From positions 1 to 6,922 of the forward strand of contig WRCU01000082.1 in NCBI GenBank assembly GCA_009783805.1: 6,922 nucleotides of DNA, written 5' to 3'. The notes beneath the pieces were generated by a model. The model was not told the origin of the DNA. It did not search any database and saw nothing but the letters and a program-made list of their open reading frames with translations. Positions 1 to 6,085 of the stretch are shown here, in pieces. Made by a program: the position numbers and the translations under genes. Each line of letters begins with the position of its first letter. The stretch's first letter is position 1. The stretch comes from Oscillospiraceae bacterium. Lineage in GTDB: Bacteria; Bacillota; Clostridia; WRCU01.

Positions 1-233
1 AGGAAGCCCCAGACCTGGTCGGGCTTCACCGCCACGAAGACCAAGTCGCTGCAACCGATCACCTCCAGGTTCGACCCGCGGCTGACTATGCCGAGCTCCG
101 CGGCCAGGGCTTCCGCCCTGCCAGGCAGGGCGTCCCAGACGGAGACGTCGCGGCCGCGGACCGCCCCTTTGGATAACATTCCCCTAACCATCGCCGAACC
201 CATGTTGCCGGCGCCCGTAAACCCTATCCTCAA
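1..233 (-). CDS. proC: Pyrroline-5-carboxylate reductase, N-terminal part (cut by window start)
   Basis: ProC performs the last step of proline synthesis in the cytoplasm, the NAD(P)H-dependent reduction of pyrroline-5-carboxylate to proline. The first 77 residues are visible. The N-terminus MRIGFTGAGNMGSAMVRGML is the characteristic Rossmann dinucleotide-binding start, with the G-x-G-x-x-G motif at residues 7-12. VAVKPDQ at residues 67-73 is the conserved strand and loop of the family. The start is a TTG (231-233): it places the Rossmann strand at residue 2 as usual, no ATG or GTG lies nearby in frame, and a GGGGGGA Shine-Dalgarno stretch ends about 7 bases upstream. The gene follows the zinc-ribbon gene on the same strand after 43 bases with no visible terminator, so it is probably co-transcribed with it. 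The remainder of the catalytic and dimerisation region lies outside the window. Other members of the 3-hydroxyacid-dehydrogenase-like fold are possible but fit less well. Confidence 0.9.
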   Translation of the reverse strand, partial: MRIGFTGAGNMGSAMVRGMLSKGAVRGRDVSVWDALPGRAEALAAELGIVSRGSNLEVIGCSDLVFVAVKPDQVWGF

Positions 234-260
234 CGCTGGGTCCCCCCGTCCGCTCAGCCG

Positions 261-276
261 GCCGCCCTGCCGCCCT
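261..276. repeat. Tandem 8-bp duplication in the gap upstream of proC
   Basis: The octamer GCCGCCCT occurs twice head to tail (261-268 and 269-276), directly after the stop codon of the zinc-ribbon gene. It makes up much of the 43-base gap before proC. It looks like a small slippage duplication; no function is evident. Confidence 0.6.
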
Positions 277-1326
277 TTAATACGGCACGAGGAGGCTGCT
301 GTAATGGTAGTACTCGATATCGTCGATCACGTACCATTTGCCGCCCATCTTCCCCATGTGTATCTCCGTCTCGACGACCTCCTCGTCCTTGCTTCCCTTG
401 ATCGTCACCTTGACTTCGTATATGGCGATGTCGGTTATCTTGTCCACGTCCAGGATGTTGCGCATGTTGAAGCCCACGTTATACCCGAGCCCGATGATCT
501 CCCTCTTCAGGTCGGCCACGGATTGGGTGTCGTATACCTTAACGTTCGTGACCGTCGTCTGCGTCGTGTATCCGGAACCGTAGATCGCCGCGTTCTCGGC
601 CACGGTGTTCCGGTTATACTGGTCATACAGGTCCCACATGTCCCTGCATCCGCAGTATGAGTACAGCCATTCGTTGAACTCCTTCTCACCGCTGAAGCCC
701 GAAGTCCTCACGATCTCATTTATGACCTTCTCGCTGTCATAGATGGCGTACTTGAACCTCGCCTTGAAATCCTGGCGCGAGGCGGCCTCCATATACTTGG
801 AAAGGACCTCCTCCTGGCTGTCCCCACCCATGAAGACGAATATCACGAGCACGACGCAGGCCACCAGGACCAGGGCCACCCCGGCGATGGCGATGGCCAT
901 GTGGTTCCCTTTCTTCCTTGGGGCCGCCTGCATGTGCGCCGGCATTTGGGCCTGCCATTGCAATTGGCCCGAGCCCGTCGGGTTTGCCTGGGGTTGGGCC
1001 GGTTGGCGGCCCATCGGGGGCGGCGGGACGGACGGCACCTGCAAGGGCGAGGTCCTCATAGGCGGCGGCATGGGCTGCTGCCGCGCCTGCTGACCGAACG
1101 CCTGCTGTTGCTGGTACGGCTGCTGATACGTGGGTTGCTGCGCCATGGGCTGGGCCATGGGCTGAGCCATGGGCTGCTGCGCCATGGGTTGATTTTGGGC
1201 TTGCGTCCCCTGTGCCGGCTGACCCGCGGCCCCCGACGCTTTGTCCTTGCTTTCGGTGGTTTTTCCGCAGGAAGGGCAGAACTTCGCGCCCTCCTCTAAC
1301 TGCTTTCCGCAACTGGGGCAGAACAT
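277..1326 (-). CDS. Zinc-ribbon, single-pass membrane protein with extracytoplasmic NTF2-like domain
   Basis: This 349-residue protein has a modular layout. Residues 1-22 form a zinc ribbon with two CPSC knuckles (C3, C6, C17, C20). Residues about 33-135 are a low-complexity linker rich in Gln, Pro, Met and Ala, including MAQP/MAQQP repeats. A basic RKKGNH stretch (137-142) precedes one membrane helix at about 143-166. The C-terminal part (about 168-349) is predicted to lie outside the membrane. It begins with helix-like SQEEVLSKYMEAASRQDF and ends in beta-strand-like segments with GGKWYVIDDIEY (328-339), a pattern common in DUF4878/NTF2-like domains of zinc-ribbon membrane proteins. Two cysteines (C225, C227) could form a disulfide. 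The start is ATG 1324-1326, with AAAGGTGGGAG just upstream and the zinc ribbon at residue 3. The function is not known. The layout suggests a membrane sensor or scaffold in which the cytoplasmic ribbon meets partners. It is probably co-transcribed with proC. Confidence 0.82.
   Translation of the reverse strand: MFCPSCGKQLEEGAKFCPSCGKTTESKDKASGAAGQPAQGTQAQNQPMAQQPMAQPMAQPMAQQPTYQQPYQQQQAFGQQARQQPMPPPMRTSPLQVPSVPPPPMGRQPAQPQANPTGSGQLQWQAQMPAHMQAAPRKKGNHMAIAIAGVALVLVACVVLVIFVFMGGDSQEEVLSKYMEAASRQDFKARFKYAIYDSEKVINEIVRTSGFSGEKEFNEWLYSYCGCRDMWDLYDQYNRNTVAENAAIYGSGYTTQTTVTNVKVYDTQSVADLKREIIGLGYNVGFNMRNILDVDKITDIAIYEVKVTIKGSKDEEVVETEIHMGKMGGKWYVIDDIEYYHYSSLLVPY
1142..1192 (-). repeat. Imperfect 12-bp tandem repeats encoding MAQP units
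   Basis: On the plus strand the unit GCCATGGGCTGN repeats at 1142-1153, 1154-1165 and 1166-1177. A TGC triplet follows, then a fourth diverged copy at 1181-1192. In the zinc-ribbon gene this encodes consecutive M-A-Q-P or M-A-Q-Q-P units (residues about 45-62). The units are multiples of three bases, so changes in copy number would lengthen or shorten the linker without shifting the frame. Confidence 0.8.
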
Positions 1327-1366
1327 GGCTCTCCCACCTTTGATTGGATTGCTTGCTGTTTGGCCT

Positions 1367-1375
1367 ATCTTACCA
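1367..1375 (-). promoter_or_regulatory. Candidate extended -10 promoter of the zinc-ribbon/proC operon
   Basis: On the minus strand TGGTAAGAT (1375 to 1367) gives a TGn extension plus a TAAGAT -10 box. Transcription would start near 1360, leaving a leader of about 34 bases before the ATG at 1326. I see no good -35 box, as expected for an extended -10 promoter. The ogt promoter in this window has the same ATGGTA(T/A)(A/G)AT form. Confidence 0.5.
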
Positions 1376-1392
1376 TGGACCCAACCATTTAT

Positions 1393-1413
1393 CATGCGGG
1401 CCTGCCCCGCATG
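1393..1413. repeat. Perfect 8-bp inverted repeat between divergent genes
   Basis: CATGCGGG (1393-1400) and CCCGCATG (1406-1413) are perfect inverted arms separated by CCTGC. The repeat lies 29 bases before the start codon of the 1443 gene and about 20 bases upstream of the -10 box of the zinc-ribbon gene. It could be an operator shared by the two divergent genes or a leader hairpin in the plus-strand transcript. Confidence 0.55.
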
Positions 1414-1442
1414 CGCTAGAATGGTCGGGGAGGGGCCCATAT

Positions 1443-2600
1443 ATGCCAGGCAGCGGCGACGGCTTTAATAGACCGAGGTCCAGGATCAAGGCCCATGCCT
1501 TCGTGCTCACGGTCGCCGTCTGCATCGCCGCCTTCCTGGCGTTCATGGCGACCGCGGGCGGGGCCGGGGACGGCGGCCCGTGGCAAGGCCTTACGGCGGG
1601 GCCGGGATCGGGGGACGGGGGTTCGGCGGTCACGCCCGACCCGAACGGCGGCGTCGCTGACCGCACGGACGGCCCGGTGGACGGAGCCGGGGGGACGGCC
1701 TCGGCTGACCCCACGGAGGACGGCGGCGACTCGGGCGACAGCTCCGACCCGGCCTTCCTATACTTCATCGGGTCCATCGCCGGAACCCTCGACGGTCCGT
1801 GGGGTCCGGGGCGGCCCGAGCTCTACCCTTCCGTCACCGAGGCATGCGCGGGCCGCGCGTATGAGTATAGCGTCCTATTGAACGCGGGCCCGAGGGTGAT
1901 CCCACTTTTATGCGGGATACTCGGCGGGATGCGGCTGGACGGCGAAAGCGCGGTCTCCTTCGCGTTGGGCGTCGACCTGGTAGGGCTGTATAGGCCCGCC
2001 GCGGACGGGACCGACTCGGAAGGCGCGTACAGGGACCTATCGTCGGCGCTGGAGTCATGGAACGGGGAGTTTCGCCTGCTAGGCGCGGACGAGCTTTCCG
2101 GCCTGATCTGGGCGACGCTGAGCATGGCCTCCTCGCCGGACGGCGTTTACGCGGTCAGCGCCAGGGGATTCGAGGACTACGGCGGGGGGCTGTTCTATGC
2201 GGACGCCATACTGATCGGGGACGCCTCGTCGGGGGACCTTATGTGGGAGTCCCTACCGGGCGTCTACGAGAAGGCGGTCCTCTGGTCGCCCGAATCCGGT
2301 TACGTGGCCTTCACCTACGTCGGCAGGCTCGAAGGCGATGCGGTCATCCTGTCCGTCCCGGACTTCCGCGAGGTCACTTTGCCCAAGCCGGAGGCTTACC
2401 TAGAGACCCGGCGCGACTTCAGGCCCGACCCTTTCTTTGGTGCGCTGGGGTGGCTGGGCGAGGGCACCTTATACGTCCGGTGCCAATGGACGGGCGGCGA
2501 CGGCTCACTGCATGAAGGCTCCTATGTGTGCGACGTGGTCAGCGGCGCGGTCCTCAGCGAGGACATAGGGCGTACGGTCGGCGGCGTCCCCGGCCTATGA
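1443..2600 (+). CDS. Membrane-anchored extracytoplasmic protein with beta-propeller-like repeats, function unknown
   Basis: I do not recognise this 385-residue protein as a named family. A short basic N-terminus (R10, R12, R14, K16) is followed by one hydrophobic segment at about 18-38, either a signal anchor or an uncleaved signal peptide. Residues about 39-103 form a Gly/Asp/Pro-rich low-complexity linker. A globular part follows. Its first section (about 104-210) looks helical. Its second section carries repeated strand patterns reminiscent of TolB/WD40-type propeller blades: SPDGVYAVSARG (231-242), WSPESGYVAFTYVG (281-294) and GWLGEGTLYVRC (336-347). With only about three blade-like units, a complete propeller is doubtful. 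The start ATG at 1443 has GGGGAGGGG seven bases upstream. Upstream in-frame starts would add an unrelated stretch overlapping the divergent promoter. The gene is divergent from the zinc-ribbon gene, and both products are predicted to expose their C-terminal domains outside the membrane. Confidence 0.75.
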   Translation: MPGSGDGFNRPRSRIKAHAFVLTVAVCIAAFLAFMATAGGAGDGGPWQGLTAGPGSGDGGSAVTPDPNGGVADRTDGPVDGAGGTASADPTEDGGDSGDSSDPAFLYFIGSIAGTLDGPWGPGRPELYPSVTEACAGRAYEYSVLLNAGPRVIPLLCGILGGMRLDGESAVSFALGVDLVGLYRPAADGTDSEGAYRDLSSALESWNGEFRLLGADELSGLIWATLSMASSPDGVYAVSARGFEDYGGGLFYADAILIGDASSGDLMWESLPGVYEKAVLWSPESGYVAFTYVGRLEGDAVILSVPDFREVTLPKPEAYLETRRDFRPDPFFGALGWLGEGTLYVRCQWTGGDGSLHEGSYVCDVVSGAVLSEDIGRTVGGVPGL

Positions 2601-2714
2601 CCGGGCGAGCCGCAACGACCCTTTATCTGCCGTCATGAGTAAGGCGAATGATCCGGCCCGTCATCCCTAGGTCCGTCATCGCGGGCGCAGCGCGGTTGAC
2701 CCGCGCGAAGCGGG
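2601..2714. other. Convergent intergenic gap with three CCGTCAT copies
   Basis: This gap separates the 3' ends of the 1443-2600 gene and nfo. It contains CCGTCAT three times in the same orientation (2630-2636, 2658-2664, 2673-2679) and runs into a hairpin at its nfo end. No supported gene is present. The only short frame, starting at 2635, would encode 11 residues and has no ribosome-binding site. Confidence 0.5.
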
Positions 2715-2718
2715 TCAA
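2690..2718. terminator. Strong hairpin at the convergent 3' ends, overlapping the nfo stop codon
   Basis: TTGACCCGC (2696-2704) and GCGGGTCAA (2710-2718) form a perfect 9-bp stem with a GCGAA loop, and the nfo stop codon (2715-2717) lies inside the second arm. A competing 6-bp stem, GCGCGG (2690-2695) with CCGCGC (2701-2706), uses part of the same bases, so only one can form at a time. Neither strand has a T-tract after the stem. This is therefore not a classical intrinsic terminator, though it is well placed to slow polymerase or protect the 3' ends of both convergent transcripts. Confidence 0.5.
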
Positions 2719-3578
2719 TCCCCGACGTCGGCCATCCCCTTCAACAGGCTGATCTCCCTGGCGTACCCGCCCATGTCGTTGGGAGTCTCCAGGACCATGG
2801 GCAGGCCACTGAAGGCGGGCTCCGCGATCAGGGCGCCGAAGAAGGCGGCCCCCATGGTTCCCTCCCCTATCCTTTCGTGCCGGTCCTTCCTACAGCCCAA
2901 GCCGTTCTTGCTGTCGTTGACGTGGACGGCCGAAAGCCTGCCCAGGCCCACCGCGTCGTCCAGCTCGCTCAGCACCGCGCCCATCATGCCGACCATGTCA
3001 TACCCCGCGTCATAGGCGTGGCATGTGTCGAGGCACAGCCCGACCTTCCCTCCCCACGTCATGGCGTCCATTATCGCCCGCAGCTCACCGAAGCGCCCCC
3101 CCACCTCGGTACCCTTCCCGGACATGGTTTCGAGCAGGACCTTGGTCGTGAACCCTTCGGAGAGCACCTCGTCCAGCGCCGATGCGATCATGCCTATGGC
3201 CGCGTCCGCCCCCTGCCCGACATGGCTGCCGGGGTGGAGGACGTACAGGCTGCCCTGCATGAGCTCCAGCCTGGCCAGGTCCTCGCGTATGTACCCCTTC
3301 GTGTAGTCCCTCACGTGCGGGTCCGCGGAGCATAGGTTGTATATGTAAGGGGCGTGGGCCAGTATGGGGCCCATGCCCCTTTCGGCGGCCAGCCTCACGA
3401 GCCCCTTCGCGTCCTCCGAGTCCATGGGCCTGACCCCCCGACCCCTCGGGTTCCTGGAGAAGTACTGGAACGTCCCCGCTCCGATGCCCAAGGCCGCCTC
3501 GGCCATCGCGACGTAGCCCATGCCCGCCGAGAGGTGGCATCCTAATATGGGCGGCGTCCTTTTCGCCCGGCCGCTCAA
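2715..3578 (-). CDS. nfo: Endonuclease IV (AP endonuclease)
   Basis: Nfo cleaves the backbone 5' of abasic sites in base excision repair, using a trinuclear zinc centre in a TIM barrel. At 287 residues it matches the usual length (E. coli Nfo has 285). All nine metal ligands of the E. coli enzyme have counterparts at nearly the same spacing: H75, H115 (in LHPGSH), E150 (LLETMSGKG), D184 and H187 (CLDTCHAYDAGYD), H219 (AVHVNDSK), D232 and H234 (KDRHERIGEG) and E264 (MVLETPN). ILGCHLSAGMGY near the N-terminus matches the GAHVSAAGG motif of the family. The start is TTG at 3576-3578: it sits just before the first barrel strand, and AAAGGCGGG lies eight bases upstream. The next in-frame ATG would cut off the conserved first strand. 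TTGA overlaps the ogt stop codon by four bases, so the two genes are almost certainly translationally coupled. The protein should be active. Confidence 0.95.
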   Translation of the reverse strand: MSGRAKRTPPILGCHLSAGMGYVAMAEAALGIGAGTFQYFSRNPRGRGVRPMDSEDAKGLVRLAAERGMGPILAHAPYIYNLCSADPHVRDYTKGYIREDLARLELMQGSLYVLHPGSHVGQGADAAIGMIASALDEVLSEGFTTKVLLETMSGKGTEVGGRFGELRAIMDAMTWGGKVGLCLDTCHAYDAGYDMVGMMGAVLSELDDAVGLGRLSAVHVNDSKNGLGCRKDRHERIGEGTMGAAFFGALIAEPAFSGLPMVLETPNDMGGYAREISLLKGMADVGD

Positions 3579-4153
3579 CGCTTGGGCCCGCCTTTGCGCG
3601 ACGGGGCTTCCGACTCCAGCGCCAACAGCGCCCTCTTAGCTTCCAATCCGCCCGCATACCCCCTCAAACCGCCGTCGGACCCGATCACCCTGTGGCACGG
3701 GACGACTATCGATATGGGGTTCGCGTGGTTCGCCTGCCCCACGGCCCTGCAAGCCGTAGGCCTTCCCATGCCCGCGGCTATCCCGGAGTATGTGGACGAC
3801 GATCCGTATGGGATTTTTAGGAGGCCCTTCCAAACCTCGATCCGAAACGGCGTGCCGCATAGCCTGATCGGAAGGTCGAAGGCCCTGAGCCTGCCCGAGA
3901 AGTATTCGCCCAGCTGCCTGCGCAGCCGCAGGAGTACGTCCGCGTCCTTCTCCCCGCGCCTGCGCGTCCCCAGCTCCAGCGAGGCGCCCTTTTGCGCGGG
4001 TTCGCCGGAACCGCCGCATGCCTCGGCGCCCTCGCCCCCATCGGCGTAGCGCAGCCCCAGCAGGCGCCCCCCGGCGATGAGGCACTCCAGCCTGCCGACC
4101 GGCGTATCCACGGCCTCCCGCAGGAACCCGCCGCCATCCGCGCAACCTTCCAT
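3575..4153 (-). CDS. ogt: Methylated-DNA--protein-cysteine S-methyltransferase (O6-alkylguanine repair)
   Basis: The product removes alkyl groups from O6-alkylguanine (and O4-alkylthymine) by irreversible transfer to its own cysteine. The 192-residue protein has an N-terminal ribonuclease-like domain (about 1-95) and the C-terminal DNA-binding and catalytic domain. Visible in the latter are TYSGIA (121-126), the helix-turn-helix arginine finger R136 in RAVGQANHANPI, the active-site PCHRV (152-156) with acceptor C153, and GYAGGLEAKRALL near the end. The start ATG 4151-4153 has GGAAGG eight bases upstream. A longer frame reaching 4312 is unlikely, because its next ATG (4190-4192) lies within the TATAAT box of the promoter. 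The N-terminal domain contains a Gly/Glu-rich insertion-like loop (about 37-65) before the LRRQLGEYFSG helix. The gene is named ogt for its two-domain architecture without an Ada-type zinc domain. It is followed directly by nfo. Confidence 0.93.
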   Translation of the reverse strand: MEGCADGGGFLREAVDTPVGRLECLIAGGRLLGLRYADGGEGAEACGGSGEPAQKGASLELGTRRRGEKDADVLLRLRRQLGEYFSGRLRAFDLPIRLCGTPFRIEVWKGLLKIPYGSSSTYSGIAAGMGRPTACRAVGQANHANPISIVVPCHRVIGSDGGLRGYAGGLEAKRALLALESEAPSRKGGPKR

Positions 4154-4161
4154 ATGATGCA

Positions 4162-4199
4162 CCTTCCTTTCGTCGGGAGAGCCTACGCGCATTATACCA
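4162..4199 (-). promoter_or_regulatory. Extended -10 promoter and ribosome-binding site of ogt-nfo
   Basis: On the minus strand TGGTATAAT (4199 to 4191) is a perfect TATAAT -10 box with a TGn extension. Transcription would start near 4184, giving a leader of about 30 bases that holds AAAGGAAGG (4170 to 4162). No clear -35 box is visible, consistent with an extended -10 promoter. The box sits in the 88-base gap after the DUF5808 gene, so ogt-nfo can be transcribed independently of the genes upstream. Confidence 0.72.
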
Positions 4200-4241
4200 T
4201 CCGGCCGCGGTTCCCATGGACGCCTTGCCGCCGCGCGCCGC

Positions 4242-5627
4242 TCATCGCGGGGGGGCGCCGCCCAGCGCCGCCTCGATGGCGGAGGCCAGCCCCCTCGTCC
4301 CGGAATCGTCACCCAAGTTGAACAGGTAGCTCTCCCCGCCGGCCCGAAGGAGAATGTAGGGCGGCGCCTTCGGGTTGAGGCACAGCGTCGCGCCGCCTAT
4401 CCCCGCCACCTCGAACCTGCCTTTGTAAAGCGTGCCCAGGTTCGTCCCCCATACCTTTGAGGCGGCGGGCAACGATTCCATCACCGCCACTTCCTCGACT
4501 TCGCCGTACGCGAGCTCGAAGACCTTCCCGGTATGGTGCACGGAAAGCGCCTGCGCATGGAGCTCGACGCGGATGGGCGTGGCCTCCTCGGCCATGAGCC
4601 ATAGCCCGAAGAACGGCATCGCGAGTAGCGCGATGACTGAGACGGCCATTATGACCATGCCGACCGGCTTCGCGAGGTTCACGGTCGCGTTGACCCCTAT
4701 CCTGCTGTTGACGATGAGGCGCCTGTCGTTCGGGTTATGGTAGAACATGCCGACGATCCAGTGCGCGTCGCTGTCCACGTAGCTTCCCTTGCCGCTCTCG
4801 GCGGTCAGCCTTTCCTGAAACCCCCTGACCCTGAACTCTATCATGACCGAGAAGATGATCAGCGCGGCCGCGTAGGCCGCGGTGACGATGAGGATCCCCG
4901 CGGCGCCGCCGCCCACCGCCCATAACCCCACGTTGTAGAGGCCCGTCAGCCAAGCCATCATGAGCCATAGCCTATGCCAGTTCCTCCTCCTGATGGCAGT
5001 GAGCGCCATCGTGAGCGTCGTGTCCCCGTCCACCATCTCGGACCGCTGCGAGTAGAAGATCCCGTTCAGCGCGCAGAAGAGGATGACGAGGAGGGCCATG
5101 GTCCCGTATAGGGCGACCATATACGGCTCGGCCCCCGACAAGGCCGCATGGGTGACGGGCGCCAGCGAGACTGCCACCGGTATGGCGAACAGCCACTTGG
5201 CCACGGGCTCCATCGGGGCGACCGAGACCTTGGTGTCCACCATGAGCGCGCCGTCCGACCCGCTCCGCCAGCCCCCGGCCCCCTTCAGCGCGCGGAGCCT
5301 CCTATGGTAGGCGGCGTACACGAGGAAAGGCGCGACGATGGCCGCGAGCAGCCATGAGAGCAGCAATGTGAGGGCCGCGGAAAACGACCCCGTCAGGAAC
5401 GCGGCCGCCGGCACGACGGCCAAGGCGGCGGACGCGGCCGCAAGCGCCCTCCTGTACCCCTTGCATATGGCGGCGACGCCCGCGTCCTCCCTATGGTCCA
5501 GGGGAACCGTCACGCCTAGGATGACGTTCTTCTTCGGCCTGCTCTCGTTCCTGAGGATGAAGTACATGATCGGCAGCACCGGATACACGCAGGCGAGCAA
5601 AACCGCATTAATTATGGGATCCATCAT
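4242..5627 (-). CDS. Multi-pass membrane protein with DUF5808 and C-terminal PH-like domain
   Basis: This 461-residue protein has about eight membrane helices, near residues 6-25, 61-78, 82-107, 142-161, 169-191, 219-238, 244-263 and 320-345. After the first helix, GVTVPLDHREDAGVAAICKGYRR (about 38-60, not all conserved) resembles the DUF1648-associated loop of related proteins. Residues about 287-315 carry the DUF5808 signature, with key residues H289, W290, Y296, N298, P299, N300, D301 and NATVNL shortly after. After the last helix, about 350-455 looks like a bacterial PH domain (VHHTGKVFELAYGEVEEVAVME, about 363-384). The biochemical role of the family is unknown. Start: ATG 5625-5627 overlaps the gntR stop as ATGA, and the adjacent ATG 5622-5624 fits the AAGGGG ribosome-binding site slightly better. 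The two differ by one residue. It forms an operon with gntR and is probably its main regulatory target. Confidence 0.85.
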   Translation of the reverse strand: MMDPIINAVLLACVYPVLPIMYFILRNESRPKKNVILGVTVPLDHREDAGVAAICKGYRRALAAASAALAVVPAAAFLTGSFSAALTLLLSWLLAAIVAPFLVYAAYHRRLRALKGAGGWRSGSDGALMVDTKVSVAPMEPVAKWLFAIPVAVSLAPVTHAALSGAEPYMVALYGTMALLVILFCALNGIFYSQRSEMVDGDTTLTMALTAIRRRNWHRLWLMMAWLTGLYNVGLWAVGGGAAGILIVTAAYAAALIIFSVMIEFRVRGFQERLTAESGKGSYVDSDAHWIVGMFYHNPNDRRLIVNSRIGVNATVNLAKPVGMVIMAVSVIALLAMPFFGLWLMAEEATPIRVELHAQALSVHHTGKVFELAYGEVEEVAVMESLPAASKVWGTNLGTLYKGRFEVAGIGGATLCLNPKAPPYILLRAGGESYLFNLGDDSGTRGLASAIEAALGGAPPR

Positions 5628-6070
5628 CCGCACCCCTTCCCGCCTTCGGCCTCGCCATCGGTCCCAGCTTCCCCCCCAGCCACCCTTGCGCCGGCCCCCG
5701 CGCGCATCCCGTCGAAGATGGAGGCGCAGACCCCCATGAACTCCGCCTCGCCCAACCCTAGGTGCGCCGCCTCGGATATGAGGAGCCTCAGGCTGTCCGC
5801 CAGCCTCCCCGCCGCCTTCCCATCCGGGATCCCGCCGGCGCAGGCCACGGCGCCGACCCTGCGTTCCGTGCGTATGTAGCCTTCGCCCTTCAGCAAGGCG
5901 TACGCCTTGTTCACCGTCATCATGTTCACGCCCGCCTCATTCGCCATGGCCCTGATCGTCGGGAGCCTCTCGCCGTCGGCTATCCTGCCGCTGGCTATGC
6001 CCATGACTATCTGGTTCCTGATCTGCATGTAGATCGGCGACTCGCTCATGAAGTCCAATGCAATGATCAT
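5624..6070 (-). CDS. GntR-family transcriptional regulator, YtrA-like
   Basis: This 148-residue DNA-binding repressor type begins with the typical LDFMSESPIYMQIRNQI helix (5-21) and continues with the GntR winged helix-turn-helix: GERLPTIRAMANEAGVNMMTV (about 33-53, key residues L36, P37, R40 and N52), then VNKAYALLKGEGYIRTERRVGAVA (53-76). The C-terminal part is short (about 80-120, helical) with no FCD or UTRA effector domain, which marks the YtrA subfamily. The last 25 or so residues are a Gly/Ala/Glu-rich tail. The start ATG 6068-6070 has AAGGAGG seven bases upstream, the best ribosome-binding site in the window. An ATG four bases further upstream is out of frame. The gene is followed by the DUF5808 membrane protein with overlapping stop and start. 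YtrA-type regulators usually control their own operon. The ligand cannot be told from the sequence. Confidence 0.93.
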   Translation of the reverse strand: MIIALDFMSESPIYMQIRNQIVMGIASGRIADGERLPTIRAMANEAGVNMMTVNKAYALLKGEGYIRTERRVGAVACAGGIPDGKAAGRLADSLRLLISEAAHLGLGEAEFMGVCASIFDGMRAGAGARVAGGEAGTDGEAEGGKGCG

Positions 6071-6085
6071 CCATCCGCCTCCTTG

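Noticed and set aside
1327..1440. N-terminal extension of the zinc-ribbon protein
   Set aside because: It crosses the candidate promoter and would put 38 unrelated residues before the ribbon, which normally sits at the very N-terminus.
1344..1442. Earlier start for the plus-strand membrane protein
   Set aside because: The extension overlaps the divergent promoter and inverted repeat. ATG 1443 has GGGGAGGGG at ideal spacing and leads directly into the signal-anchor segment.
2635..2670. Eleven-residue frame MSKANDPARHP
   Set aside because: There is no ribosome-binding site, no promoter and no leader-peptide features such as a run of one amino acid before an attenuator.
3085..3657. Long frames antisense or out of frame within nfo, ogt and the DUF5808 gene
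   Set aside because: GC-rich coding DNA leaves long stop-free shadow frames. These are Arg/Pro/Gly-rich, match no family, and overlap genes with intact motifs.
4154..4312. Longer ogt start at 4312 or at 4192
   Set aside because: The extra residues are Arg/Pro-rich with no family match, overlap the preceding gene, and the 4192 ATG lies inside the TATAAT box. ATG 4153 has a good ribosome-binding site.
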